Position numbers and translations under genes: made by a program. Shown here in pieces: positions 1 through 8,109 of a stretch of 17,566 nt of DNA. The first letter of the stretch is position 1. Each line of letters starts with the position of its first letter. Source of the DNA: Verrucomicrobiota bacterium (GTDB lineage Bacteria > Verrucomicrobiota > Verrucomicrobiia > Opitutales > Opitutaceae); NCBI GenBank assembly GCA_030916665.1, contig JAUPWC010000484.1, positions 1 to 17,566 of the forward strand. The letters are read 5' to 3'. The notes under the pieces were generated by a model. It worked only from the letters and a program-made list of their open reading frames with translations, ran no database searches and was not told the origin of the DNA.

Positions 1-471
1 GTAGATCAGGAGCGGGCTGGCTCCGGCCTCCGGCGACAAGAGGAACACGGCGACCTCGGGTGTCACCGTGGCTCCCGCTCGCCGAACCAGGCTGTGATCC
101 GGATCCAGCAGGGCCGGCAACTTGTAGCCATACTCCTCACGATGTTTTCGGATCGCGGAGGCCGTCGCGGTGGCGTCGGGATAGACGGCGAAAAACCGCA
201 GGTTCGGAGACGAGAAGGTTACGGCGAGATCGTTCACCACGGGAGCGTAGCGGTTCGAGATCGGGCAATCCGTGGCCACGAAAATCAGGACTATGGTTCC
301 CGCAGTAGACTCAGCGAATGGATCAAAGACCTGCCCGTTGAGATCGCGTGCCCGGGTGTCAGCTCCCTGTAGTCTGAGGCTCAGGACAATAAGCACAAAG
401 AGCAACCAGTTGAAGCCGGCACCAGCAGACATGGCGCGCGAAGGCTGATAGAGTTGAGCAGCTGATAGCAT
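1..471 (-). CDS. Secreted redoxin/thioredoxin-fold protein, C-terminus outside window
   Basis: Reading the minus strand gives an open frame that continues through position 1, so only the N-terminal 157 residues are seen. A hydrophobic stretch (WLLFVLIVLSL) near the N-terminus looks like a signal peptide. It is followed by a redoxin-like core: a beta strand TIVLIFVATDCPISNRYAP, then FFAVYPDA and a helix leading to LPALLDPDH. The CPISNRY motif is typical of AhpC/TSA-like redoxins of Verrucomicrobiota and Planctomycetota. It keeps one Cys where classical thioredoxins have CXXC, so a simple disulfide reductase is unlikely. The ATG at 471 supplies an arginine before the hydrophobic stretch; an in-frame ATG at 432 is the alternative. 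Neither has a clear ribosome-binding site. In relatives this domain can be followed by cytochrome or repeat domains, which cannot be tested here. The fold is fairly sure; the function is not. Confidence 0.7.
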   Translation of the reverse strand, partial: MLSAAQLYQPSRAMSAGAGFNWLLFVLIVLSLRLQGADTRARDLNGQVFDPFAESTAGTIVLIFVATDCPISNRYAPVVNDLAVTFSSPNLRFFAVYPDATATASAIRKHREEYGYKLPALLDPDHSLVRRAGATVTPEVAVFLLSPEAGASPLLIY

Positions 472-480
472 CGAGAGAGG

Positions 481-514
481 GAAAAGAAAAAGGCGCCCAC
501 TTGCGCGGGCGCCT
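481..514 (-). terminator. Rho-independent terminator after the TonB receptor gene
   Basis: On the minus strand an 8-bp perfect GC-rich stem (arms 507-514 and 491-498, AGGCGCCC with GGGCGCCT) encloses an 8-base loop. It is followed at once by a T-rich tract, TTTTTCTTTTC (positions 490 down to 480). It sits 31 bp after the receptor stop codon. The plus-strand side has no T tract, so it should work only for minus-strand transcripts. It also separates the receptor from the redoxin-like gene downstream. Confidence 0.85.
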
Positions 515-544
515 CGACTGTTCATTACCCCATGGAACAGAAGA

Positions 545-3500
545 TCACAGATCGAAGCCCATGCTGAGGACGATGGTGCGACCCTCGAAGGGCTTGGCCC
601 GGCGGACCGCGACGCCGCTGACATTGATCAACTTGTCGTAGAGGTCGGAATCGTCGAGCACGTTGCGGATGTTCAGGCCGACGTTGTAGCCCTTCACACC
701 CCAGAAGGAGTCATTGAGCTTGCGACGGTAGTTGAAGCTGAGATCGACCAAGTTCTCCTCCTTGCCGTAGAAGGGATTTTCGATGTCAAGCGCACCGATG
801 CCGTTCACGAGTTTCTTGTTGAAGGAGAGCACGGGGGCGGCACGGTGACGGAAGGCGCCGCCGATACTCAGGCCTTTGAGGCGACCCTCGGAGAAGCGAT
901 ACATCCAATTAACATTGTATCGGTTCTCACGGACGAACTCGTTGGGCCGACCATCGAGCGACTGAATGATGTCCTTGCCGTTGGCGCCGCGGATGACGAC
1001 TTCATCATACCGCTGGGCGACGGTGCGCTGGTCGCTGTCGCTGATCCACGCGGTGTTCCATGTCCAGGTCTCGATGGTGCCGTTGCTGTTCAAGTCTCGC
1101 GGGTTGCTGATGCCCCCCTCCGGGAATGTGAGCGCCTGATATTTCGGGATTTCCAGATCAAGCCACTCCCACCAAGGCAGGCCGATGTCGCTCTCGGTCA
1201 CATCTTGGGTGTTCATGTTGAATCGGATCTGGAAGTTTTTTGTTACCTGCCAGTCCATGCCCCATTCTTCTCCCTGCGCGACTCGGAAGCTGGCTACCCA
1301 GTAGGGATCGCCGCTGCCGAGGGTATTGAAGCCCTGGTTGTTGGTGTAGCCCGTGATGGGAGTGTTGCCGGCACCATTCGCAAGGGTCATTACGCGATTC
1401 AGGATGCTTGAGAGGTCGAAGCGAAACCGGTTGAACGGCACGTTGCCGGCGCGCGACGGGCCGTCAGAGTTCTCGAACTCGGTGTAACGGACGGAGAACT
1501 TGCCCTCCATCAGGTCGAGGCGGATGCTCTTGTCCTCGCCCTCACCGGTGGCTCCCTTCACGCGATTGCCGAAGGGATCGAGGTTGGACACATCGGGTTG
1601 GAACGTGTTAGAGCGGTTCCACGCAACCGAGATGTCGGCGTTGAGCGGGAGGCGGACGAAGTCGCGCAGGGGGCGGGCAACGAAGCCGCGGGTGCGGGTC
1701 GTGCCAGACTGTTCGTTGGCCGAGTTATAAGGAGCGAAGGCCACGTCCTGAATGAGAGGCTTCAATCCGGTGCGAAAATCATCCGTGAGAGCATTGACCG
1801 GAACCGTGGGATTTGGGCGGAAAGGATCGAGCTTGGTGACCGCGCCCGTGGAATTGGCCGAGTCATCTCGCCATCCGAGGGTAGCGACAAGGCGGTTGTT
1901 CCAGAAAAATCCCTGATAGGAGAGCTGCTTGGTATCGAACTTCGACTTGATGAAGGAGTTGATGCGGCCGGCGCCAAGACGACGCCCCTCCGGATCAGTC
2001 AGCCCGGTGTTCAGCATGTCCACGACATGGGTCTTGCCGTTGGCATCCACGAGATAGCTCGGAGCGAACAGATCATAGTAGGGTTTGGGCGAGTAGTCTC
2101 CGGCGGTTGAGTCGAGGTAGTAGCGCTGGTTGAAGATGCGCGTGCTGTTGTTGGCCCAGCCATTTACCGTGGTGGCGGTGAAGGTGTGTCCGGTGATCAC
2201 GGGATCCACGCCACCGACAGGGATGATGCGCGGGAAGAGTTCCTGCTGGCGGTTGGAAGACTCGCGTGAGGAAACCAGAGCGGCTAGGCGCTGGCGACCG
2301 AGCACATCCCGCCACCAGGAATGATCCTTCTTGAGAAAGTCGAACTCGTAGGACGCGGAGACGCGCCAGTCTTCTGACTCGCGCAGGGTCTGCGTGCGGA
2401 AAGGGTCACCCTGAATATACATTTTCCCCGCGTTGGGGTTGGCGGTGACGCCGTCAGCCATGAACTTATTCGAGTCGAGGTGGACCGTGTAGGCGCCGAT
2501 GTAGCCACCCATGCCAACATTCCAGTCCTCGACAGACTCCTTTGAGGCAGCGGCCTCAATGAAGAGGTTGTCGCCAATTTGTTGGGTGATGAAGATGTTG
2601 TAGATGTCAGCGTCGAACTTCTGGCCTTTGGCCGCACCGGCAATGTCGACGTCCACAGGGATATAAGTGCCATCAAGGAAGGTGTATCCGTCGGCCTCGT
2701 TGTTGAGCGGATCAACACCCGGCAGATCCTTGGGGGACTTGATTTGTACGGTGTTGTTGAAGTTGTAAGCCTTGCCGGCCATCGAGCCAGCCGTGGCGCC
2801 ATGCACAAACACTACGTTGTTGTTGTGACGCTCCCAGATCGTGTTATTGATGGCAGCATTGTTCCAAGTGCCACCGGCGGCGGGATTGTGGAAGATCGGA
2901 TTATTAACGCCGTGAGTGTAGCTCGTGATGCTTCCGGCCTTGCTCCAAGCACTGACTTTGTCGAACGGCAGTAAGAGCTGCGGGCGGATGTTCTGGACCT
3001 TCACCTTTTCAGCGTGGAGCGAGACTGTGGTCTTCTTGAATGGCCGGAGCATGAGGGCGCCATAGTAGCGTTCGTGGTCGTAGCCGGCGGGTTCATATTC
3101 GTAATTCTTCTTTTCGGTTACGTGGGAAACGCGAAGTGCCACCTTGTCTTTGATGATGTCCTGATTGACGTCGAAAGCGTAGCGCTGGGACTGGTTCGAG
3201 TCGAACTGCATGTCCACGCGGGCGAAATCACGAAACTGGGCGCGTTTGAGTGTCGAATCGATCGTGCCGGCCGGGCTGCCGGAACCGAAGAGCAAATTGT
3301 TTGGGCCGGAGGCGATGGTTACGCGATCTAGATTGTAGTTGTCGGAAGGAATGAAGCTTTCGAAAAACTCGCGCGAATTGGTAGCGTCGCGCAGACCGCG
3401 GACGCGGGTGGGCGGCGGGAAGCCGGTGCCAAAGCCGGCGCCGGGCCCAAGTTCCAGATTGTCGCCCGCGCCCTCGACATTGGTCGTGTAAATGGCTGCG

Positions 3501-3853
3501 TCCGCGGCGGAGGTGAGAGCAAAGTCGTTCATGAACTCCATCGTCAACACCTCGACGGGGGCGGCGATGTCCTTGAGTTCGGTCTTAAGGCGGCTACCGG
3601 CGAGCGACTTGGTGGCAACCCAGCCCTCTTCTTCCGTGGCGGTCACGGTGAACGGAGAGAGCTCGAGCACGGATTCCTCCTGTTCGGCGGCGGCCTTGGC
3701 GGCCTCGGGAGTGAGCTTGGAGGTTTCCTCTGACTGGCCGCTGGCGGGAGCGGGGGCGGTTTGGGCGATCAGGCTGGCCGACTGAGCCAGCAGTGCGAGT
3801 GCCGCCAATAAGGCGGCGGGATACGCACGACGACGATTATGCTTCAGGTGCAT
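545..3853 (-). CDS. TonB-dependent outer-membrane receptor
   Basis: A 1102-residue TonB-dependent receptor, probably importing a carbohydrate or similar nutrient across the outer membrane with TonB/ExbBD energy. Residues 1-32 form a signal peptide (basic HNRRR, then an Ala/Leu-rich core ending near LIAQTAPA). A low-complexity linker follows, then the TonB-box-like ELSPFTVTA at about residues 64-72, which is characteristic of Opitutaceae receptors. The plug domain covers roughly residues 90-230 and includes VRGLRDA and the conserved SGPNNLLFGSGSPAGTID segment. The rest is a beta-barrel ending in the strand TIVLSMGFDL. The frame stays open upstream to an ATG at 4249, but that start would overlap the divergent regulator and bury the signal peptide, so the ATG at 3853 is chosen. 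No clear Shine-Dalgarno precedes it. The gene is intact. The LacI-type gene next door suggests substrate-controlled expression. The ligand cannot be told from sequence. Confidence 0.93.
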   Translation of the reverse strand: MHLKHNRRRAYPAALLAALALLAQSASLIAQTAPAPASGQSEETSKLTPEAAKAAAEQEESVLELSPFTVTATEEEGWVATKSLAGSRLKTELKDIAAPVEVLTMEFMNDFALTSAADAAIYTTNVEGAGDNLELGPGAGFGTGFPPPTRVRGLRDATNSREFFESFIPSDNYNLDRVTIASGPNNLLFGSGSPAGTIDSTLKRAQFRDFARVDMQFDSNQSQRYAFDVNQDIIKDKVALRVSHVTEKKNYEYEPAGYDHERYYGALMLRPFKKTTVSLHAEKVKVQNIRPQLLLPFDKVSAWSKAGSITSYTHGVNNPIFHNPAAGGTWNNAAINNTIWERHNNNVVFVHGATAGSMAGKAYNFNNTVQIKSPKDLPGVDPLNNEADGYTFLDGTYIPVDVDIAGAAKGQKFDADIYNIFITQQIGDNLFIEAAASKESVEDWNVGMGGYIGAYTVHLDSNKFMADGVTANPNAGKMYIQGDPFRTQTLRESEDWRVSASYEFDFLKKDHSWWRDVLGRQRLAALVSSRESSNRQQELFPRIIPVGGVDPVITGHTFTATTVNGWANNSTRIFNQRYYLDSTAGDYSPKPYYDLFAPSYLVDANGKTHVVDMLNTGLTDPEGRRLGAGRINSFIKSKFDTKQLSYQGFFWNNRLVATLGWRDDSANSTGAVTKLDPFRPNPTVPVNALTDDFRTGLKPLIQDVAFAPYNSANEQSGTTRTRGFVARPLRDFVRLPLNADISVAWNRSNTFQPDVSNLDPFGNRVKGATGEGEDKSIRLDLMEGKFSVRYTEFENSDGPSRAGNVPFNRFRFDLSSILNRVMTLANGAGNTPITGYTNNQGFNTLGSGDPYWVASFRVAQGEEWGMDWQVTKNFQIRFNMNTQDVTESDIGLPWWEWLDLEIPKYQALTFPEGGISNPRDLNSNGTIETWTWNTAWISDSDQRTVAQRYDEVVIRGANGKDIIQSLDGRPNEFVRENRYNVNWMYRFSEGRLKGLSIGGAFRHRAAPVLSFNKKLVNGIGALDIENPFYGKEENLVDLSFNYRRKLNDSFWGVKGYNVGLNIRNVLDDSDLYDKLINVSGVAVRRAKPFEGRTIVLSMGFDL

Positions 3854-4145
3854 GCTAGTATTGAGGGCTAGGGTTGGGGGCGTGGCTGCACAACACCGAG
3901 AGGTGCAGTGTGCTTTGGGGTCGTTGGGGACCTTATGCGTATGGGCCGCTGCAAAAAGCGTTGGCCTGAATGACCGTAATACATATCGCAATCCATCTTT
4001 CCCTTCGAGAATGGCAGGTTGAGCTCGGTGCGCTTGCCGTGCAGCTTCACACGAGTTGCTCATCGCATGTCCCGATGTCAGGCTTTGCGAATGAGTTGGA
4101 CAGTAGGACCGTAACCTATTCCCTTGGCTAACCGTCTTCGACGCG
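3854..4145. promoter_or_regulatory. Divergent control region between receptor and LacI regulator
   Basis: This 292-bp gene-free region lies between divergent starts and must hold promoters for both genes. No consensus promoter stands out. Weak candidates are TTGGAC (4096-4101) with TATTCC (4117-4122) at 15-bp spacing for the regulator, and an AT-rich segment at 3977-3987 read on the minus strand for the receptor. A segment at 3951-3965 containing AAGCGTT loosely resembles the centre of LacI-type operators. The octamer gaccgtaa occurs twice (3972-3979 and 4108-4115). None of these is decisive. The regulatory role rests on position alone. Confidence 0.5.
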
Positions 4146-5201
4146 ATGATTACCCCGCCCAAAGTCCCAGTGACAATGACCATGCTCGCCGAGCAATCGG
4201 GTGTGTCAAAAAACACGGTTTCACTGGCACTAAAAAATGATCGCCGCATCTCCGTGGAAACGCGGCGACGCGTGCAGCAGTTGGCGGAAAAGCTGGGATA
4301 TCAGCGCAACCCTGTGCTGTCCCATCTCATGGCCGAATTGAGGAAGACGAAGGTGCCCAAGTTTCGGTATACTATCGCCCTGCTCAACGCGCATCCCGAT
4401 TCCCAGGCCATGAAGCGCCACCCCACGATTGCCGCTTGGTTAGCTGGTTGTCGCCGTCGTGTGGAATCGCAAGGATACCACTTTGACAATTTTTTGTTGC
4501 ATGATTCCGAAATCAACGGTGCGCGCTTGGCTCGAATTCTAAGATCCCGCGGCATTCGGGGCGCAATTGTTGTTGGGTTGTTCAATCAGAATCGACTTCC
4601 GCAGCAGCTGGACAGTCTGTGGCCGCAAATCGCCTGTGTCGTGACCGGTGTCCGCACACATGAGCCAACCCTGTCCTTTTGCTGCGTTGATCACCATGCC
4701 TTAATGTTGGAGGCAGTGAAACAGGTGCTCGCGCTGGGCTACAAGCGACCCGCCCTCGTGCTCAGCCATACGGTGGATCATCTGGTCGAGGGTAGGTTTT
4801 CCGCCGGGATGTGGTTCGGGCAGCAGGAGCTGCCGGCGGCACAACGCGTGCCCAGCTTTGACAAAGCCGATGGGTCCGATGCCTGCTTCCAGCGTTTCAA
4901 GAAATGGTTGGAACGACGGAAGCCGGATGTGATTCTAACCCTGCATCGCGACATCAAAATCTGGCTCGAGGATCTGGGGTATAGGATTCCGCGGGACATC
5001 GGGCTCGTGGACCTTGAGCACAACCCGTCGGCTCACGACTGGGCGGCCATGGAGCAACGCAACGATCTTTCAGGGGAAGCGGCCGTCGACATGCTGATAT
5101 CGATGCTCTACAACAACGAGAGCGGCATTCCCGAGTCACCGCGCGCTACGCTGGGCAGCTCACATTGGGTCCCGGGTGTGACCGTGAGAAAACAACGCTG
5201 A
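4146..5201 (+). CDS. LacI-family transcriptional regulator
   Basis: A 351-residue regulator of normal length for the LacI/GalR family. The N-terminal helix-turn-helix at about residues 10-32 (TMTMLAEQSGVSKNTVSLAL) matches the family pattern and is followed by RRRVQQLAEKLGYQRNP, which leads into the hinge. The remainder resembles the type-1 periplasmic-binding-like effector domain (IRGAIVVGL, CVDHHALMLEAVKQVLALGYKRPALV, DIGLVDLEHN). The HTH begins close to the N-terminus, so the ATG at 4146 fits, although an in-frame ATG at 4176 cannot be excluded and no strong ribosome-binding site is seen. It is divergent from the TonB receptor and convergent with the 690-aa protein gene, with 8 bp between the two stops. 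It probably senses a sugar released from the glycan and controls the receptor and perhaps the sulfatase operon; that target set is inferred. Confidence 0.92.
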   Translation: MITPPKVPVTMTMLAEQSGVSKNTVSLALKNDRRISVETRRRVQQLAEKLGYQRNPVLSHLMAELRKTKVPKFRYTIALLNAHPDSQAMKRHPTIAAWLAGCRRRVESQGYHFDNFLLHDSEINGARLARILRSRGIRGAIVVGLFNQNRLPQQLDSLWPQIACVVTGVRTHEPTLSFCCVDHHALMLEAVKQVLALGYKRPALVLSHTVDHLVEGRFSAGMWFGQQELPAAQRVPSFDKADGSDACFQRFKKWLERRKPDVILTLHRDIKIWLEDLGYRIPRDIGLVDLEHNPSAHDWAAMEQRNDLSGEAAVDMLISMLYNNESGIPESPRATLGSSHWVPGVTVRKQR

Positions 5202-5209
5202 GCCTTCGG

Positions 5210-7282
5210 TCACCAAGTGGTCACATCTACGCCCAATTCTCGGAACTGCGCCGCGGCGACGAGGAAGTGGGCGCTGATCCAGTAGACGTTCCACTGTTCG
5301 ACGTAGTCGCCGCGCACTCCGGCCAGATCGGTGTAGTCGTAATGCTGGGCGTAGTTGGTCTGGTGCATCTGCTCGCCCTGGCCGCCGCGGGGATCGAGCA
5401 ACTGGCCGCAGGTGACGTAGAGCAGGCGCGCCGCGCGCTGATAGTCCTTCCTGCCGGTCAGTTCACCGAGACGCCAGAACGCGGGGGCGCAGAGCACGCC
5501 GTAGACGTCGAGGTGCATGTTTTGCACAGAGACGGCGGTCCAGCCGCGGGTCTTGAACGCATGGTCGGCGAGCCGGCCCGGCGGCAACGGCACGTCCCAC
5601 ACATACATGTAGCTCAACACCACATCGGCCGCGTGGGCCGCGGCCTCGAGATAGCGTGACTCCCGCGTGATCTCGTGCATCGCGAGGAAACCCTGGAACG
5701 CGGCCCAGGCGCCCTCCTTGTCCTCGCACCGCGCATCCAGCGTGCCGCCCCAATAGGGCTCGGTCATGGCCTGATGGCGCGCGAGGTAGTGGTCGGCAGC
5801 CTTGCGGGCGGCGGTGAGGTAGCGCGGCTCATCCAGCAGGCCGGCGGCGTAGGCGAGCGGTGCGATCAGGAAACCCTCGTTGGTCGAAACCGGCCGCCAG
5901 CTGGCGGACAACACGCGCGCACTGTGGTGGTCGGCGGCGCGGCGAAGAAAAGTTTCCCAGCGGGAAACATCCAGCGTGGGCCGGCCGCGGGCGACGCGGA
6001 GGGCCTGGAGCATGTTCTCCATCGCTTGGGCCTGGGAGAGCGGGTTGGTGCGCGCGGACCAGGCCTGCCGGTCCAGATCATAACGGACCGGGAAGCCGTC
6101 CGCGCTGAACGGCGCACCGGCGATGAAATCCAGCCCGCTTTGGACGTAGCGGATAAGGTCGGGCACGGCGAAGGATTCGCCAAGCACGAGAAAGGGATAG
6201 GCAAAGGCCTCGGATTGCCCGGCCCAGCCGAGGTCGATCCAGCGGCGGTGCTCGGGGAAGGCCTGGATGCCAGTGGCATGCGGGGTTACGCGCCAGCGGG
6301 CCAGGGTGTCGGCGAATTTCCGGGCGAGCACATCGCGCACCGGCGGGAAGCCGTCTGGATTCAGCGCGGCGTTTAGGCGGAGCGAGGTGTGGACCGGTGC
6401 GCGGAAGCCGTCGCCGGAGCGGGCCACGGCGGCGCGCTCGAGGTAGAAGGTTTTCTCGACGATTGCACCGGGCGGCAGCGTGCACCAAGCATCGGTGTAT
6501 TCAAACCAGCGCCGCTGATAGCCCTTGAGCAGGCCGTTGCGTCCGTTGCTGGCGAGCGCCCCGGAGTGCAGCGCAAGTTCAGCCCCAGTGGAGGTGTAGT
6601 CGACCCCGAGCGACCACCACTGGTCCGGCTGGTGGCCGAAGCGGATCGGACTCGGCACACTGTGCAGTGCCACCACGCGCAGGCCGTCGGGGTGGGCGCC
6701 TTCCACCGCGGCGAACGGCATCGGAAAACGATGCTCCTCATAGAAGCCGCGCCGCAGGGGCGCGGCCGCGCTGATCACCGGGATGCGGCCGGGATCCACC
6801 GACTGGCCGGCGGGGTTGTCGTAATAACTGATGCCCGGCAGCACAGGCCGGGCGTCAGCCGGCAAGCCGGTGGCAACCCGGATCGAGAGGGAAACCCGCG
6901 GGAGCGGGGCCGGGCCGTCCCACTGCCAACGCCGGCGGACCTCGAGCATGTCGTCGGCGACCGTCCGCTCGCTGTCCTGCACCTTCAGCGTCCCGCCCGG
7001 CAGGGCAAATTCGGCACGGTGGATGGTCCACGCGTCCGCCTGCCGGCTTTCGGCCGGCTGACGATGCTGCCACTCGGCCGGCCAGCCGTCGGCCCAAGCG
7101 AGGGCGACGGACCAGCGGCCGTCGGCGGGCACCCAGTTAAAGGCGAGTGCGGCGGACGCTGGCAGGAGCAGGAAAGCCAGGCTGAGACGATACACTTCGG
7201 GAGGAGTTATTGCGGTGGAATGAAGCAATTGGATGAAGAAGATGGAGGCGAAGCGGGTTTGAAGAGCCCGTGCGAGGAGCAT
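5210..7282 (-). CDS. Exported (alpha/alpha)-toroid protein, glycosidase-like, unknown family
   Basis: A 690-residue protein (661 if started at a GTG at 7195). I do not recognise a named family. The N-terminal half, roughly residues 48-310, is rich in beta-type segments and Trp/Tyr. The C-terminal half, roughly 320-685, shows repeated helical hairpins (LDEPRYLTAARKAADHYLA, ESRYLEAAAHAADVVLSYMY, GRKDYQRAARLLYVTCGQLL) as in six-hairpin glycosidases. Conserved-looking polar clusters that could line an active site are STNEG (466-470), CEDKEGAWAAFQG (519-531), RGWTAVSVQNMH (579-590), GEQMHQTNY (636-644) and VEQWNVYW (661-668). Starting at GTG 7195 gives a textbook signal peptide (MYRLSLAFLLLPASAALA); the ATG at 7282 adds 29 residues. 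It lies 22 bp after the 258-aa protein gene in the sulfatase operon, which suggests a glycan-degrading role. Glycoside hydrolase or lyase activity is inference only. Confidence 0.72.
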   Translation of the reverse strand: MLLARALQTRFASIFFIQLLHSTAITPPEVYRLSLAFLLLPASAALAFNWVPADGRWSVALAWADGWPAEWQHRQPAESRQADAWTIHRAEFALPGGTLKVQDSERTVADDMLEVRRRWQWDGPAPLPRVSLSIRVATGLPADARPVLPGISYYDNPAGQSVDPGRIPVISAAAPLRRGFYEEHRFPMPFAAVEGAHPDGLRVVALHSVPSPIRFGHQPDQWWSLGVDYTSTGAELALHSGALASNGRNGLLKGYQRRWFEYTDAWCTLPPGAIVEKTFYLERAAVARSGDGFRAPVHTSLRLNAALNPDGFPPVRDVLARKFADTLARWRVTPHATGIQAFPEHRRWIDLGWAGQSEAFAYPFLVLGESFAVPDLIRYVQSGLDFIAGAPFSADGFPVRYDLDRQAWSARTNPLSQAQAMENMLQALRVARGRPTLDVSRWETFLRRAADHHSARVLSASWRPVSTNEGFLIAPLAYAAGLLDEPRYLTAARKAADHYLARHQAMTEPYWGGTLDARCEDKEGAWAAFQGFLAMHEITRESRYLEAAAHAADVVLSYMYVWDVPLPPGRLADHAFKTRGWTAVSVQNMHLDVYGVLCAPAFWRLGELTGRKDYQRAARLLYVTCGQLLDPRGGQGEQMHQTNYAQHYDYTDLAGVRGDYVEQWNVYWISAHFLVAAAQFRELGVDVTTW

Positions 7283-7304
7283 AGCAAAGATCCCGGGGTG
7301 GCGG

Positions 7305-8081
7305 TCACTTGGGCGCCGTCAGGGAGACGTCGCCATCAATCACCCGGATGTCACCCATGCGCACCTCGACCTTGCGGCGCCGGGCGTCGTCAACAAAGAC
7401 CGGCCGCGCTTCCTCCCGGCCGAAGAAGGGGGCGGCGCTGGCGAGCATGACCTCCATCGATTCCGCCAGAGAGGTGCCGCGCGCCTCGATGCTCATGCGG
7501 GTGCGCCACAGGGGCTTCATCTTCCGCTGGCGCAGGGCGGCGAGATCGAGCGCGGCGACGAAGATATAGAGCCGGTCGGTGTGCAGCGCGCCCGTGAGAT
7601 CCTGGGTATCGGAAGCAGACATGAGTCGTTGCCGGGCCTTGTTGATGCCGAGCAGCTGAAACATCTCGCGCTGGTTGAAAGTCAGGGTGGTGCTGGTCGT
7701 TTCCGCAGTGTCCTGATCCACGTCGAGCAAGTCGTAGGTGTCGAGCAGGGCGGTGCCCCAGGTGTAGACGATCGCGACCGGCGGTAGGCGTTCACCCAGC
7801 CGGGCCTCGATGAAGTGACTGCGGGCGAGAGCCTGCACGAGAATCTCGCGCAGATGTGCAGGCGGTGTCGGCGGGAAGCCGGCGATGGATCCGCCCAGAT
7901 CGCGTTCCAGTCCGCCGAGCAGCACATAACGGACCGGTTGTTCCGCCGTCGGCTCAGGCAGGGAGTTTCTTGCCGACAGCACGTCGGCGACAATCAGGAC
8001 GTCGGGACCAGAGGGGGCTTTTCCCAGGGCCGGGGCTACCAGGGTAAGGAACAGCAAGGCACAAGCAGGAATCCATTTCAT
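7305..8081 (-). CDS. Secreted protein of unknown function (258 aa)
   Basis: A 258-residue protein of no family I recognise. Residues 1-20 (MKWIPACALLFLTLVAPALG) form a good signal peptide with no lipobox at the cleavage site, so a periplasmic or secreted location is likely. The mature part alternates strands and helices: VRYVLLGGLERDLG, a helix with HLREILVQALARSHF, a strand LPPVAIVYTWGT, and later DRLYIFVAALDLAALRQ, KPLWRTRMSIEARG and HTH-free helices. The KPLWRTRM segment loosely recalls small envelope proteins of the DUF4136 type, but the likeness is too weak to assign. No catalytic motif is visible. The gene lies 28 bp after the sulfatase and 22 bp before the 690-aa protein gene, so all three are probably co-transcribed. 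That makes it a likely accessory factor for the same glycan. Confidence 0.75.
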   Translation of the reverse strand: MKWIPACALLFLTLVAPALGKAPSGPDVLIVADVLSARNSLPEPTAEQPVRYVLLGGLERDLGGSIAGFPPTPPAHLREILVQALARSHFIEARLGERLPPVAIVYTWGTALLDTYDLLDVDQDTAETTSTTLTFNQREMFQLLGINKARQRLMSASDTQDLTGALHTDRLYIFVAALDLAALRQRKMKPLWRTRMSIEARGTSLAESMEVMLASAAPFFGREEARPVFVDDARRRKVEVRMGDIRVIDGDVSLTAPK

Positions 8082-8109
8082 CGTCGATCAGGCTTAGCGG
8101 CCCGCGGGA

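Noticed and set aside
60..372. Two small plus-strand frames at the left edge
   Set aside because: They lie opposite the redoxin-like frame, which carries a signal peptide and the CPISNRY motif; the plus-strand frames are basic and without features.
3854..4249. An N-terminal extension of the TonB receptor by 132 codons to an ATG at 4249
   Set aside because: It would overlap the start of the divergent LacI gene and place the signal peptide in the middle of the protein; the extension has no receptor-like features.
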